This document shows positions 45,692-55,946 of a stretch of DNA of 64,000 nucleotides, piece by piece. The stretch is from positions 248,001 through 312,000 of the forward strand of contig JAWWNJ010000107.1 of NCBI GenBank assembly GCA_037176885.1, read 5' to 3'. Each line of letters begins with the position of its first letter. The stretch's first letter is position 1. Below the pieces are notes generated by a model, which was not told the DNA's origin, searched no databases, and saw only the letters and a program-made list of their open reading frames with translations. The DNA is from Favolaschia claudopus (taxonomy: Eukaryota > Basidiomycota > Agaricomycetes > Agaricales > Mycenaceae). The translations under genes were made by a program, and so were the position numbers.

Positions 45692-46379
45692 TCAAGTTTT
45701 CAAGTTGCAGAAAAAGAGAAAAAAAGAGGGAAAAAGAGGAGAGATTGTTAGATACCTCTGCATGAATGTCCTCAAATTTCAGAGCTCCAACTTTGCTGCA
45801 GCGAGCGCAGTCTACAATTCGGTGTCTTGATTTCATCTTGATTCTTTTTCCATATCGAGTAAACATCAAGGTATTCAAGACTATGTCTATTCGGGTTTGC
45901 GTCCCAAAACGACATAGGACAAGCCAATGGAATTCAAGATTGGTAACCGGCAACTGCCGCCATCAGCTGCCACCTCATTTTCCCGTGCGTCGCGTCGCGG
46001 CGTCTACTGTCTCTCTCCTTACTCTCTCCACCTCGTTCTCATCTCGTCTCTTCTGCGTCCCCTTCTCTCTATCTATGCTTCTTGGTCTCGTATCCTCTTT
46101 GGGCTTTCCCTCCATACTGGTGCTTTCCAAACTAATGGCAACAAACTCTACGAATCGACATCGACTCATGCCTCCGGATTCCAGGAGCTCAGTCTTCTGC
46201 GCCTTGAAGAAGAACAACAACATTTTGCTCTGGACTCACCCTGCTGTATTTCGACTACTTTCTACTATGCAACTCAGCACCACCAGGTGTGTGGCTGCCC
46301 CTGTCATTTCCTCTCTTGCTAACCACCTCATTTCTCAGACTTACAGTAATCCCCGGCTCCACCGATCATCTCTCGCACC

Positions 46380-46441
46380 CAGATGCCGCCGAGCCGCACC
46401 AACAGTCGACGCTTGTCGCGTCGTTGGTGCGGCGGCATCTG
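46380..46441 (+). repeat. long inverted repeat (hairpin) in unit 1
   Basis: CAGATGCCGCC, GAGC, CGCACCAAC is followed about 18 bases later by GTTGGTGCG directly joined to GCGGCATCTG. This gives an almost continuous 19-20 bp stem with a four-base bulge. It recurs at +2309 and +4618. Confidence 0.85.
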
Positions 46442-47351
46442 TGTATTGCGGCTCTCGTCAAGCCGTAGCCCATGTAGGTCGCGTGCGACTGCGCACAACG
46501 TTTCACCAACAACCGGCGCGCCGACCACCTCGTCAACAGCATCAGCGTGACACCGAGTCGGTGATACCGTCGCGGCTCGAACGTCGACCGCCGGCGGGGT
46601 CGTGTTTGGGTGGAGTTGTGATTCGGTGACCGTCGTGGATGCACGCAAACAACGACTCGGAGCGCGATGTAGATACACATAAATGACGAGCGCGAATTCG
46701 CGTGTCGCCCTTTGTGCGTGTCTAATGACACCGTTTTGTGTTTGCTGGGGGACTCGCACGACGCAGCGTTGACGGACGTAGTTGAGTTGAGGTTAGATGG
46801 ATTCACGTTGGATTGTTGTTGCGGGGCTGGGAGTGGGTGCAGGGGCAGGGTGAGGAGCGTCGCATTTGAAGAACTACCTGCCATAACGGAATCTTTGCGC
46901 GCAGCCCTCCGTTCAGGGCAGCTATCAAGCTGCAGCTCTTACCCTTTTGCTTCCGCTGTGCCCACTCTGGAAGAAGTTAATATTATGGTAGACATGTACC
47001 CGGGTAGTTGGAAACATTAATCTCACAGTCAGATGCCTTGAAATACTGCGCTAGGACTTTTTGCTGAGCGGCCTGAACTTTGTACGCTTACAAAGGTCAA
47101 AATCTATTTTTTTTACCTCCACAATCTCGTCACTGTTTCAAGTTTCTGTGCTAAAAAATAAATACCCAGACACTTTGAAGATGTACATTGGTATCCAGCT
47201 CTCATACCCGCGCATTCTGCAGCAATGTATCGAAGGATTCGAGCCGAAGAACGTAACATTCGAGGTCTGACTGAGTTGCGATTGAATCCACGGCAAGTTC
47301 CGAGTTTGACAGGCAGGATCAGTCGGAATCGCGAGGATCAGAAAGGATCAA

Positions 47352-47380
47352 TTGGCTATGTCTAGCCGAGACATAGCCAA
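47352..47380 (+). repeat. perfect 12 bp stem, 5 base loop in unit 1
   Basis: TTGGCTATGTCT, loop AGCCG, then AGACATAGCCAA. It is repeated in units 2 and 3. Confidence 0.85.
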
Positions 47381-47979
47381 CCACAGGCACGGTTAATGAG
47401 CCTTAACTGGCTTATGTACTATGTCTGTGGTTACGGTGAATTAAATATGATTTGTATGCCGGAGTTCCGGCCTACAGAAGGGGGAGCTTGCGCAAATCTG
47501 TATCGATATCACAAATGCACATTGGAGTAAAGGAAGTTGAACAAGAAATTATAAACTACGTTGAAGTAGATTAGGTTTCAGAAAAACTAAAGTCCATTCT
47601 TTGGCTGTCGAGGGTAAATCTTGGGGTAAATTTAAGTTGAGCTCTCCATTGTGTATCAGACTCAAGCATCCGCATTGAATCTGTTACATTAGCTTTTTTC
47701 AGTCGTCCCCAGTGAAAACTCGTTCGAAATGCAATTCCAGCCAAAATATTGAAGCTTGACACGTGAAATGGCCACAAATGAAAGTCCCGATGAAAGCATG
47801 TGCGTGTCTGTCAAAACGGTGTTCCCATCACCAGCCATCACTCGGGATCAAGCGGACTCTCTCTGGATCAAGCGGAAATCTCTCGCATCACTCGGATTCA
47901 CCGTCTATCAAAGATCTATCGATCACATCAAAAAAGCCCTCTAGCACAGCTTATTGCTTTTCGGTGACGGCTCTGATAA

Positions 47980-47998
47980 AGGGGGAGCAAGCTCCCCC
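47980..47998 (+). repeat. GGGGGAGC-AA-GCTCCCCC inverted repeat at the unit junction
   Basis: The 18-base near-palindrome ends two bases before the next unit begins. Part of it (GGGGGAGCTTGC) also occurs inverted about 520 bp earlier, at 47477, so that segment has short inverted ends. Confidence 0.75.
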
Positions 47999-48000
47999 AA

Positions 48001-50309
48001 TCAAGTTTTCAAGTTGCAGAAAAAGAGAAAAAAAGAGGGAAAAAGAGGAGAGATTGTTAGATACCTCTGCATGAATGTCCTCAAATTTCAGAGCTCCAAC
48101 TTTGCTGCAGCGAGCGCAGTCTACAATTCGGTGTCTTGATTTCATCTTGATTCTTTTTCCATATCGAGTAAACATCAAGGTATTCAAGACTATGTCTATT
48201 CGGGTTTGCGTCCCAAAACGACATAGGACAAGCCAATGGAATTCAAGATTGGTAACCGGCAACTGCCGCCATCAGCTGCCACCTCATTTTCCCGTGCGTC
48301 GCGTCGCGGCGTCTACTGTCTCTCTCCTTACTCTCTCCACCTCGTTCTCATCTCGTCTCTTCTGCGTCCCCTTCTCTCTATCTATGCTTCTTGGTCTCGT
48401 ATCCTCTTTGGGCTTTCCCTCCATACTGGTGCTTTCCAAACTAATGGCAACAAACTCTACGAATCGACATCGACTCATGCCTCCGGATTCCAGGAGCTCA
48501 GTCTTCTGCGCCTTGAAGAAGAACAACAACATTTTGCTCTGGACTCACCCTGCTGTATTTCGACTACTTTCTACTATGCAACTCAGCACCACCAGGTGTG
48601 TGGCTGCCCCTGTCATTTCCTCTCTTGCTAACCACCTCATTTCTCAGACTTACAGTAATCCCCGGCTCCACCGATCATCTCTCGCACCCAGATGCCGCCG
48701 AGCCGCACCAACAGTCGACGCTTGTCGCGTCGTTGGTGCGGCGGCATCTGTGTATTGCGGCTCTCGTCAAGCCGTAGCCCATGTAGGTCGCGTGCGACTG
48801 CGCACAACGTTTCACCAACAACCGGCGCGCCGACCACCTCGTCAACAGCATCAGCGTGACACCGAGTCGGTGATACCGTCGCGGCTCGAACGTCGACCGC
48901 CGGCGGGGTCGTGTTTGGGTGGAGTTGTGATTCGGTGACCGTCGTGGATGCACGCAAACAACGACTCGGAGCGCGATGTAGATACACATAAATGACGAGC
49001 GCGAATTCGCGTGTCGCCCTTTGTGCGTGTCTAATGACACCGTTTTGTGTTTGCTGGGGGACTCGCACGACGCAGCGTTGACGGACGTAGTTGAGTTGAG
49101 GTTAGATGGATTCACGTTGGATTGTTGTTGCGGGGCTGGGAGTGGGTGCAGGGGCAGGGTGAGGAGCGTCGCATTTGAAGAACTACCTGCCATAACGGAA
49201 TCTTTGCGCGCAGCCCTCCGTTCAGGGCAGCTATCAAGCTGCAGCTCTTACCCTTTTGCTTCCGCTGTGCCCACTCTGGAAGAAGTTAATATTATGGTAG
49301 ACATGTACCCGGGTAGTTGGAAACATTAATCTCACAGTCAGATGCCTTGAAATACTGCGCTAGGACTTTTTGCTGAGCGGCCTGAACTTTGTACGCTTAC
49401 AAAGGTCAAAATCTATTTTTTTTACCTCCACAATCTCGTCACTGTTTCAAGTTTCTGTGCTAAAAAATAAATACCCAGACACTTTGAAGATGTACATTGG
49501 TATCCAGCTCTCATACCCGCGCATTCTGCAGCAATGTATCGAAGGATTCGAGCCGAAGAACGTAACATTCGAGGTCTGACTGAGTTGCGATTGAATCCAC
49601 GGCAAGTTCCGAGTTTGACAGGCAGGATCAGTCGGAATCGCGAGGATCAGAAAGGATCAATTGGCTATGTCTAGCCGAGACATAGCCAACCACAGGCACG
49701 GTTAATGAGCCTTAACTGGCTTATGTACTATGTCTGTGGTTACGGTGAATTAAATATGATTTGTATGCCGGAGTTCCGGCCTACAGAAGGGGGAGCTTGC
49801 GCAAATCTGTATCGATATCACAAATGCACATTGGAGTAAAGGAAGTTGAACAAGAAATTATAAACTACGTTGAAGTAGATTAGGTTTCAGAAAAACTAAA
49901 GTCCATTCTTTGGCTGTCGAGGGTAAATCTTGGGGTAAATTTAAGTTGAGCTCTCCATTGTGTATCAGACTCAAGCATCCGCATTGAATCTGTTACATTA
50001 GCTTTTTTCAGTCGTCCCCAGTGAAAACTCGTTCGAAATGCAATTCCAGCCAAAATATTGAAGCTTGACACGTGAAATGGCCACAAATGAAAGTCCCGAT
50101 GAAAGCATGTGCGTGTCTGTCAAAACGGTGTTCCCATCACCAGCCATCACTCGGGATCAAGCGGACTCTCTCTGGATCAAGCGGAAATCTCTCGCATCAC
50201 TCGGATTCACCGTCTATCAAAGATCTATCGATCACATCAAAAAAGCCCTCTAGCACAGCTTATTGCTTTTCGGTGACGGCTCTGATAAAGGGGGAGCAAG
50301 CTCCCCCAA
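48001..50309 (+). repeat. 2309 bp tandem repeat, unit 2
   Basis: Every translated frame I compared is identical to the corresponding one in unit 1, and the period is exactly 2309. Confidence 0.95.
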
Positions 50310-52616
50310 TCAAGTTTTCAAGTTGCAGAAAAAGAGAAAAAAAGAGGGAAAAAGAGGAGAGATTGTTAGATACCTCTGCATGAATGTCCTCAAATTTCAG
50401 AGCTCCAACTTTGCTGCAGCGAGCGCAGTCTACAATTCGGTGTCTTGATTTCATCTTGATTCTTTTTCCATATCGAGTAAACATCAAGGTATTCAAGACT
50501 ATGTCTATTCGGGTTTGCGTCCCAAAACGACATAGGACAAGCCAATGGAATTCAAGATTGGTAACCGGCAACTGCCGCCATCAGCTGCCACCTCATTTTC
50601 CCGTGCGTCGCGTCGCGGCGTCTACTGTCTCTCTCCTTACTCTCTCCACCTCGTTCTCATCTCGTCTCTTCTGCGTCCCCTTCTCTCTATCTATGCTTCT
50701 TGGTCTCGTATCCTCTTTGGGCTTTCCCTCCATACTGGTGCTTTCCAAACTAATGGCAACAAACTCTACGAATCGACATCGACTCATGCCTCCGGATTCC
50801 AGGAGCTCAGTCTTCTGCGCCTTGAAGAAGAACAACAACATTTTGCTCTGGACTCACCCTGCTGTATTTCGACTACTTTCTACTATGCAACTCAGCACCA
50901 CCAGGTGTGTGGCTGCCCCTGTCATTTCCTCTCTTGCTAACCACCTCATTTCTCAGACTTACAGTAATCCCCGGCTCCACCGATCATCTCTCGCACCCAG
51001 ATGCCGCCGAGCCGCACCAACAGTCGACGCTTGTCGCGTCGTTGGTGCGGCGGCATCTGTGTATTGCGGCTCTCGTCAAGCCGTAGCCCATGTAGGTCGC
51101 GTGCGACTGCGCACAACGTTTCCAACAACCGGCGCGCCGACCACCTCGTCAACAGCATCAGCGTGACACCGAGTCGGTGATACCGTCGCGGCTCGAACGT
51201 CGACCGCCGGCGGGGTCGTGTTTGGGTGGAGTTGTGATTCGGTGACCGTCGTGGATGCACGCAAACAACGACTCGGAGCGCGATGTAGATACACATAAAT
51301 GACGAGCGCGAATTCGCGTGTCGCCCTTTGTGCGTGTCTAATGACACCGTTTTGTGTTTGCTGGGGGACTCGCACGACGCAGCGTTGACGGACGTAGTTG
51401 AGTTGAGGTTAGATGGATTCACGTTGGATTGTTGTTGCGGGGCTGGGAGTGGGTGCAGGGGCAGGGTGAGGAGCGTCGCATTTGAAGAACTACCTGCCAT
51501 AACGGAATCTTTGCGCGCAGCCCTCCGTTCAGGGCAGCTATCAAGCTGCAGCTCTTACCCTTTTGCTTCCGCTGTGCCCACTCTGGAAGAAGTTAATATT
51601 ATGGTAGACATGTACCCGGGTAGTTGGAAACATTAATCTCACAGTCAGATGCCTTGAAATACTGCGCTAGGACTTTTTGCTGAGCGGCCTGAACTTTGTA
51701 CGCTTACAAAGGTCAAAATCTATTTTTTTTACCTCCACAATCTCGTCACTGTTTCAAGTTTCTGTGCTAAAAAATAAATACCCAGACACTTTGAAGATGT
51801 ACATTGGTATCCAGCTCTCATACCCGCGCATTCTGCAGCAATGTATCGAAGGATTCGAGCCGAAGAACGTAACATTCGAGGTCTGACTGAGTTGCGATTG
51901 AATCCACGGCAAGTTCCGAGTTTGACAGGCAGGATCAGTCGGAATCGCGAGGATCAGAAAGGATCAATTGGCTATGTCTAGCCGAGACATAGCCAACCAC
52001 AGGCACGGTTAATGAGCCTTAACTGGCTTATGTACTATGTCTGTGGTTACGGTGAATTAAATATGATTTGTATGCCGGAGTTCCGGCCTACAGAAGGGGG
52101 AGCTTGCGCAAATCTGTATCGATATCACAAATGCACATTGGAGTAAAGGAAGTTGAACAAGAAATTATAAACTACGTTGAAGTAGATTAGGTTTCAGAAA
52201 AACTAAAGTCCATTCTTTGGCTGTCGAGGGTAAATCTTGGGGTAAATTTAAGTTGAGCTCTCCATTGTGTATCAGACTCAAGCATCCGCATTGAATCTGT
52301 TACATTAGCTTTTTTCAGTCGTCCCCAGTGAAAACTCGTTCGAAATGCAATTCCAGCCAAAATATTGAAGCTTGACACGTGAAATGGCCACAAATGAAAG
52401 TCCCGATGAAAGCATGTGCGTGTCTGTCAAAACGGTGTTCCCATCACCAGCCATCACTCGGGATCAAGCGGACTCTCTCTGGATCAAGCGGAAATCTCTC
52501 GCATCACTCGGATTCACCGTCTATCAAAGATCTATCGATCACATCAAAAAAGCCCTCTAGCACAGCTTATTGCTTTTCGGTGACGGCTCTGATAAAGGGG
52601 GAGCAAGCTCCCCCAA
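50310..52616 (+). repeat. 2307 bp tandem repeat, unit 3
   Basis: Same as units 1 and 2 except for a 2 bp deletion at about 51122 (gtttccaacaacc for gtttcaccaacaacc). Confidence 0.95.
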
Positions 52617-52761
52617 TCAAGTTTTCAAGTTGCAGAAAAAGAGAAAAAAAGAGGGAAAAAGAGGAGAGATTGTTAGATACCTCTGCATGAATGTCCTCAA
52701 ATTTCAGAGCTCCAACTTTGCTGCAGCGAGCGCAGTCTACAATTCGGTGTCTTGATTTCAT
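52617..52761 (+). repeat. truncated fourth unit (first 145 bp)
   Basis: It matches the unit start up to cttgatttcat. Unrelated sequence beginning gaccttgctttagtaaggtc (itself a short hairpin) follows. Confidence 0.9.
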
Positions 52762-52845
52762 GACCTTGCTTTAGTAAGGTCCTTTCAGGTGACAATTCGA
52801 CGCCCGAAACCTGCCAAAAACAAACAACCACAAACAGTTTCTCTA

Positions 52846-53133
52846 CCAAAACAGGCAAAACACACTGCCCAGAAGGGCTAATTGCCAAAACAGAGCAGTC
52901 CCAAACAAGGCTGCATGCCAAAACAGGCAAAACACACTGCCCAGAAGGGCTAATTGCCAAAACAGAGCAGTCCCAAACAAGGCTACATGCCAAAACAGGC
53001 AAAACACACTGCCCAGAAGGGCTGATTGCCAAAACAGAGCAGTCCCAAACAAGGCTGCATGCCAAAACAGGCAAGACCTGTTGCCCAGAAAGGCTGACTG
53101 CCAGAACAGGCCAACACCAAACAAGGCTGCAGG
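52846..53133 (+). repeat. 72 bp minisatellite, four units
   Basis: CCAAAACAGGCAAAACACAC recurs at 52846, 52918 and 52990, and in altered form at 53062, a constant spacing of 72. The last unit is more diverged. Because 72 is a multiple of three, the minus strand stays open with a 24-residue period. Confidence 0.92.
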
Positions 53134-53189
53134 CCAGAAGGAGTCAAATCCGGTGCCGAGATGCATGTCTGCTAAATTGGGTCGAAACC

Positions 53190-53381
53190 AAACATGTACA
53201 AACATTAGAGCGAGCCAAGCAGGTCGATATTCCCTGTCTGCCAGGAACAAACACGTACAAACATTAGAGCGAGTCAGGCAGGTCGATATTCCCTGTCTGC
53301 CAGGAACAAACACGTACAAACATTAGAGCGAGCCAGGCAGGTCGATATTCCCTGTCTGCCAGGAACAAACACGTACAAACA
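53190..53381 (+). repeat. 59 bp minisatellite, about three units
   Basis: ATTAGAGCGAG recurs at 53204, 53263 and 53322, each followed by CAGGTCGATATTCCCTGTCT and GCCAGGAACAAACACGTACA. It lies right after the 72 bp array, but the units are unrelated. Confidence 0.9.
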
Positions 53382-53654
53382 TCGTTTCAGAGTCACGCGC
53401 GTCCTTTTCTCCTCCTCACTACAGCGAAGTTCTTCAAACTTGCAACGACTTCTTCCTCTTGGTCTCCTCAGTAATAAATAAACACACCAGTAATAACGGA
53501 TTGTTCGAAGCTTGGTTCGAAGCTCGCCTTACCTAACACTCTATCTAAATTAAGTTCACGCGTCCACCATTACTGGCATAGTACCCGACACGCGTCTTGC
53601 ATTGTCTCCGCTTGCTAATTTCTTCGTTTCAACTCTTCAAACTCACAGACGGTC

Positions 53655-55606
53655 ATGTCTCAGGGCGCTGAACCCAACTCTCGCGACGAAGAGATGGAAC
53701 ATCCACCGTCTGTCCACACCGTAACCGCATGTGTGCTCCCTGACTTTTTCCAGACACTTGTCCTTCACTTCGGAACAGCTTCAAACAAACTGGAATCTCG
53801 TCCGGTGCGTCTGCCTTTACAGCTAGTCCAGTTACTTCAGTGCTCCTGACCTTCTTAGTCTCAATATGAACTCACCGTGTTTCGAGTATCCCATGGAACG
53901 CCCTATCACGGAAACGTCGTCTCAAACCATGCGATTCACATCGAAGTCGTCCCCACTTCTCATTCAAGCCCCGCATGAATCTCGAAACCCACATGTATCC
54001 GTCCTGGAAGCCCGTATTCGCAAATGGATGCCCATAGGCGAAGCTGCAGTATCTGCCTACGAACAGCAGGTCCAAAAAATGGAAAGAGACTTGCTCCTAG
54101 CGAAAATGAAGCTAGGATGGGCAAAACTTATTGTTACAGGCACAGAATCTGCGTTACATCCCATTTCTCGTGTTCCATTGGAGATATGGATTCACATCTT
54201 TACTTGAGCATACGGTCACGAAAACGAATGGCCTGTCGTGTCCTTAACCGACTTGAGTCAGGTCTGCAGGCACTGGAGACAGATGCTGACCAACTCCGCA
54301 GCTGCCTCTCTTTGGAATCCTCTGCATCTGGGTGCAGGTGATTCTCTTGACAAGAAGTCGAAAAAACTTCAGTATAAGTATCATGGCTTCCGGCATTGTC
54401 GACGTCATTATGCCCACCGAACGGTCGCAACTGAACGAGAAGCTCCTGGTGACTATCTTTCGCCAACCGCTTCAGAATGCACCCATTCCTCGCATTCGAA
54501 ACCTAGCTCTTCACGATTTCTATTCTCCGTCCGGCTACCTGGCACGATCTTTCTTTCATCAAACTGCGCCCCTTCCTGACATCGCCAATCTTTACGTCGT
54601 CGAACCTCCATGGAATACAGGACGTTACCCTTCCACAGAAGGTCTGCCCCACTGGGCCACGCATTTGAAGGAAAGCAATCTCCAACCTGAAATCCACATC
54701 GAATCTGAAATGCAGTCCTCGACTTTGATTCAGACTTTCGAACCTGACCGCCGACTCCATATCTCTTGGTCTTCTTTGACTGTCTACGCCGAACTCAACA
54801 CGGCTCGCGCTGATGGGATGCTCCCCGCATCGCATTTACAGCGTCTCTCGTCCCTCACCAAACTCTCTTTGGGAGGAGTTTTCTTGCCGATCGGTGCGGA
54901 TCGCGTCGAATTGCTTAGTCTGTCGTGCTTTGAATACATAGTTCCTTGGAAGTGGATCTCCGGGTTCACGACATTTCAAGGAATCGATTGCCCTAACCTA
55001 ACTGAGTTGCACCTTTCAGGAAGCTCGAACAGGACCTTGCACGTCACGGAAGCTAGCCATCGATTTCACCAGGACCTAGACGAATTCCTTCCTCGTTGCC
55101 CGCTCCTCCAGACTTTGGAAATTTCCCTTCCGGTCCCCTACTCCTTATCCGTCCTGCTTTCCCACCTCCGATCCTGTCCCTCTCTCCTTCGACTGGATCT
55201 CGGTACCTGTCACACAGAGTGTGTCAACGAATTGTTCTTCCGGGAGTTGTGCGACCTCTCCTTGATTCCAAATCTTCGCTTCTTGAGATTATCTGAGGGC
55301 GGGTACTCGAGAACTCAAGCGAGCGCTATGGACGAAATCGGTTCCGAAGTGACAGTGATGCAAATGATTAGAACACGCTTCGAAAATAAATTGCAGTTTC
55401 TTTCCTTTACCCCCAAAGCCCAGGAGAGAAGGTGGCGTCCTGAACGTACCATACAGGAGTGGGAGCCAGAGTTTTCATCCAAATGGGATGATCCTCTTGG
55501 TCATGCCACGGCCTTTCAATGGAGTCTACCCCACGCAGCGCGACTAGCTATAGAACACTTCATGGCAACCCAAGCCACACGGACCATCGAACTTATGCCA
55601 GTATAA
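53655..55606 (+). pseudogene. F-box protein gene, probably inactivated
   Basis: A coiled segment (EARIRKWMPIGEAAVSAYEQ and following) precedes an F-box core PLEIWIHIF. In the same frame a TGA at 54205-54207 interrupts it, after which the F-box continues VSLTDLSQVCRHWRQML. A frame change near 54320 leads to the long second half (to 55606), with leucine-rich segments such as LSSLTKLSLGGVFLP, CPNLTELHLSGS, CPLLQTLEISLP and CPSLLRLDLG, as in basidiomycete F-box/LRR-like proteins. F-box proteins bring substrates to SCF ubiquitin ligases. A 5' exon may start at ATG 53655 (MSQGAEPNSRDEEMEHPP), with an intron at 53805-53858, but it joins a different frame (SQYELTVFRVSHGTPYHG), so the 5' structure is unresolved. 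Splicing around the stop is not obvious. Confidence 0.6.
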
Positions 55607-55946
55607 ACTCTGCCAGGCTAGTCACGCGCACTGAGTGTAGTTTTCGTCGAAAGGATTGCAACCCGTTTATCTTCGCTCCCCGATAAGTACTACGCGTTGA
55701 CACCGTATCCGCTGTTTATTTGCTCTCTTACAAATTCTCGTCCTCACACAATTCGCTGACCAAACGCGCATTCTATCACTTCAACTGACTACGCGCATAC
55801 TTCGTTGCTTTCCATCAATTGAGTCTATGTCTTTTCACTTCCGTCTCCGTCTCTTCGTATGACATCGATGCCCTTCGCTTACGCGTCTCTAGCGGCACCA
55901 CTTTCGACATGCTGTTATCGCTATGATCTACGGTCCAGTTAGTCCT

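Larger units (their letters stand above)
45692..48000 (+). repeat. 2309 bp tandem repeat, unit 1
   Basis: Starts TCAAGTTTTCAAGTTGCAG. The unit holds several open frames (up to 287 codons), but they overlap on both strands, have no recognised domain, and are destroyed by a 2 bp deletion in unit 3. I therefore do not call genes. It contains three strong inverted repeats (listed separately). Confidence 0.95.

Noticed and set aside
45766..46629. 287-codon open frame repeated in each 2309 bp unit
   Set aside because: It overlaps equally long frames on the other strand, has no domain, and the 2 bp deletion in unit 3 shifts it. Repetition of the DNA, not selection, explains its recurrence.
47477..47998. 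TIR element within the repeat unit (GGGGGAGCTTGC inverted ends)
   Set aside because: The inverted ends are only about 12 bp, no convincing target duplication is present, and one end lies within a palindrome.
45692..52761. Tandem Helitrons or a centromere-type satellite
   Set aside because: The unit lacks the CTRR 3' end and Rep/helicase coding. The unit is long and few in number, so neither assignment is supported.
52697..53319. Minus-strand repetitive protein with 24-residue period
   Set aside because: A 72 bp repeat without stops is automatically open. There is no start, intron or upstream signal.
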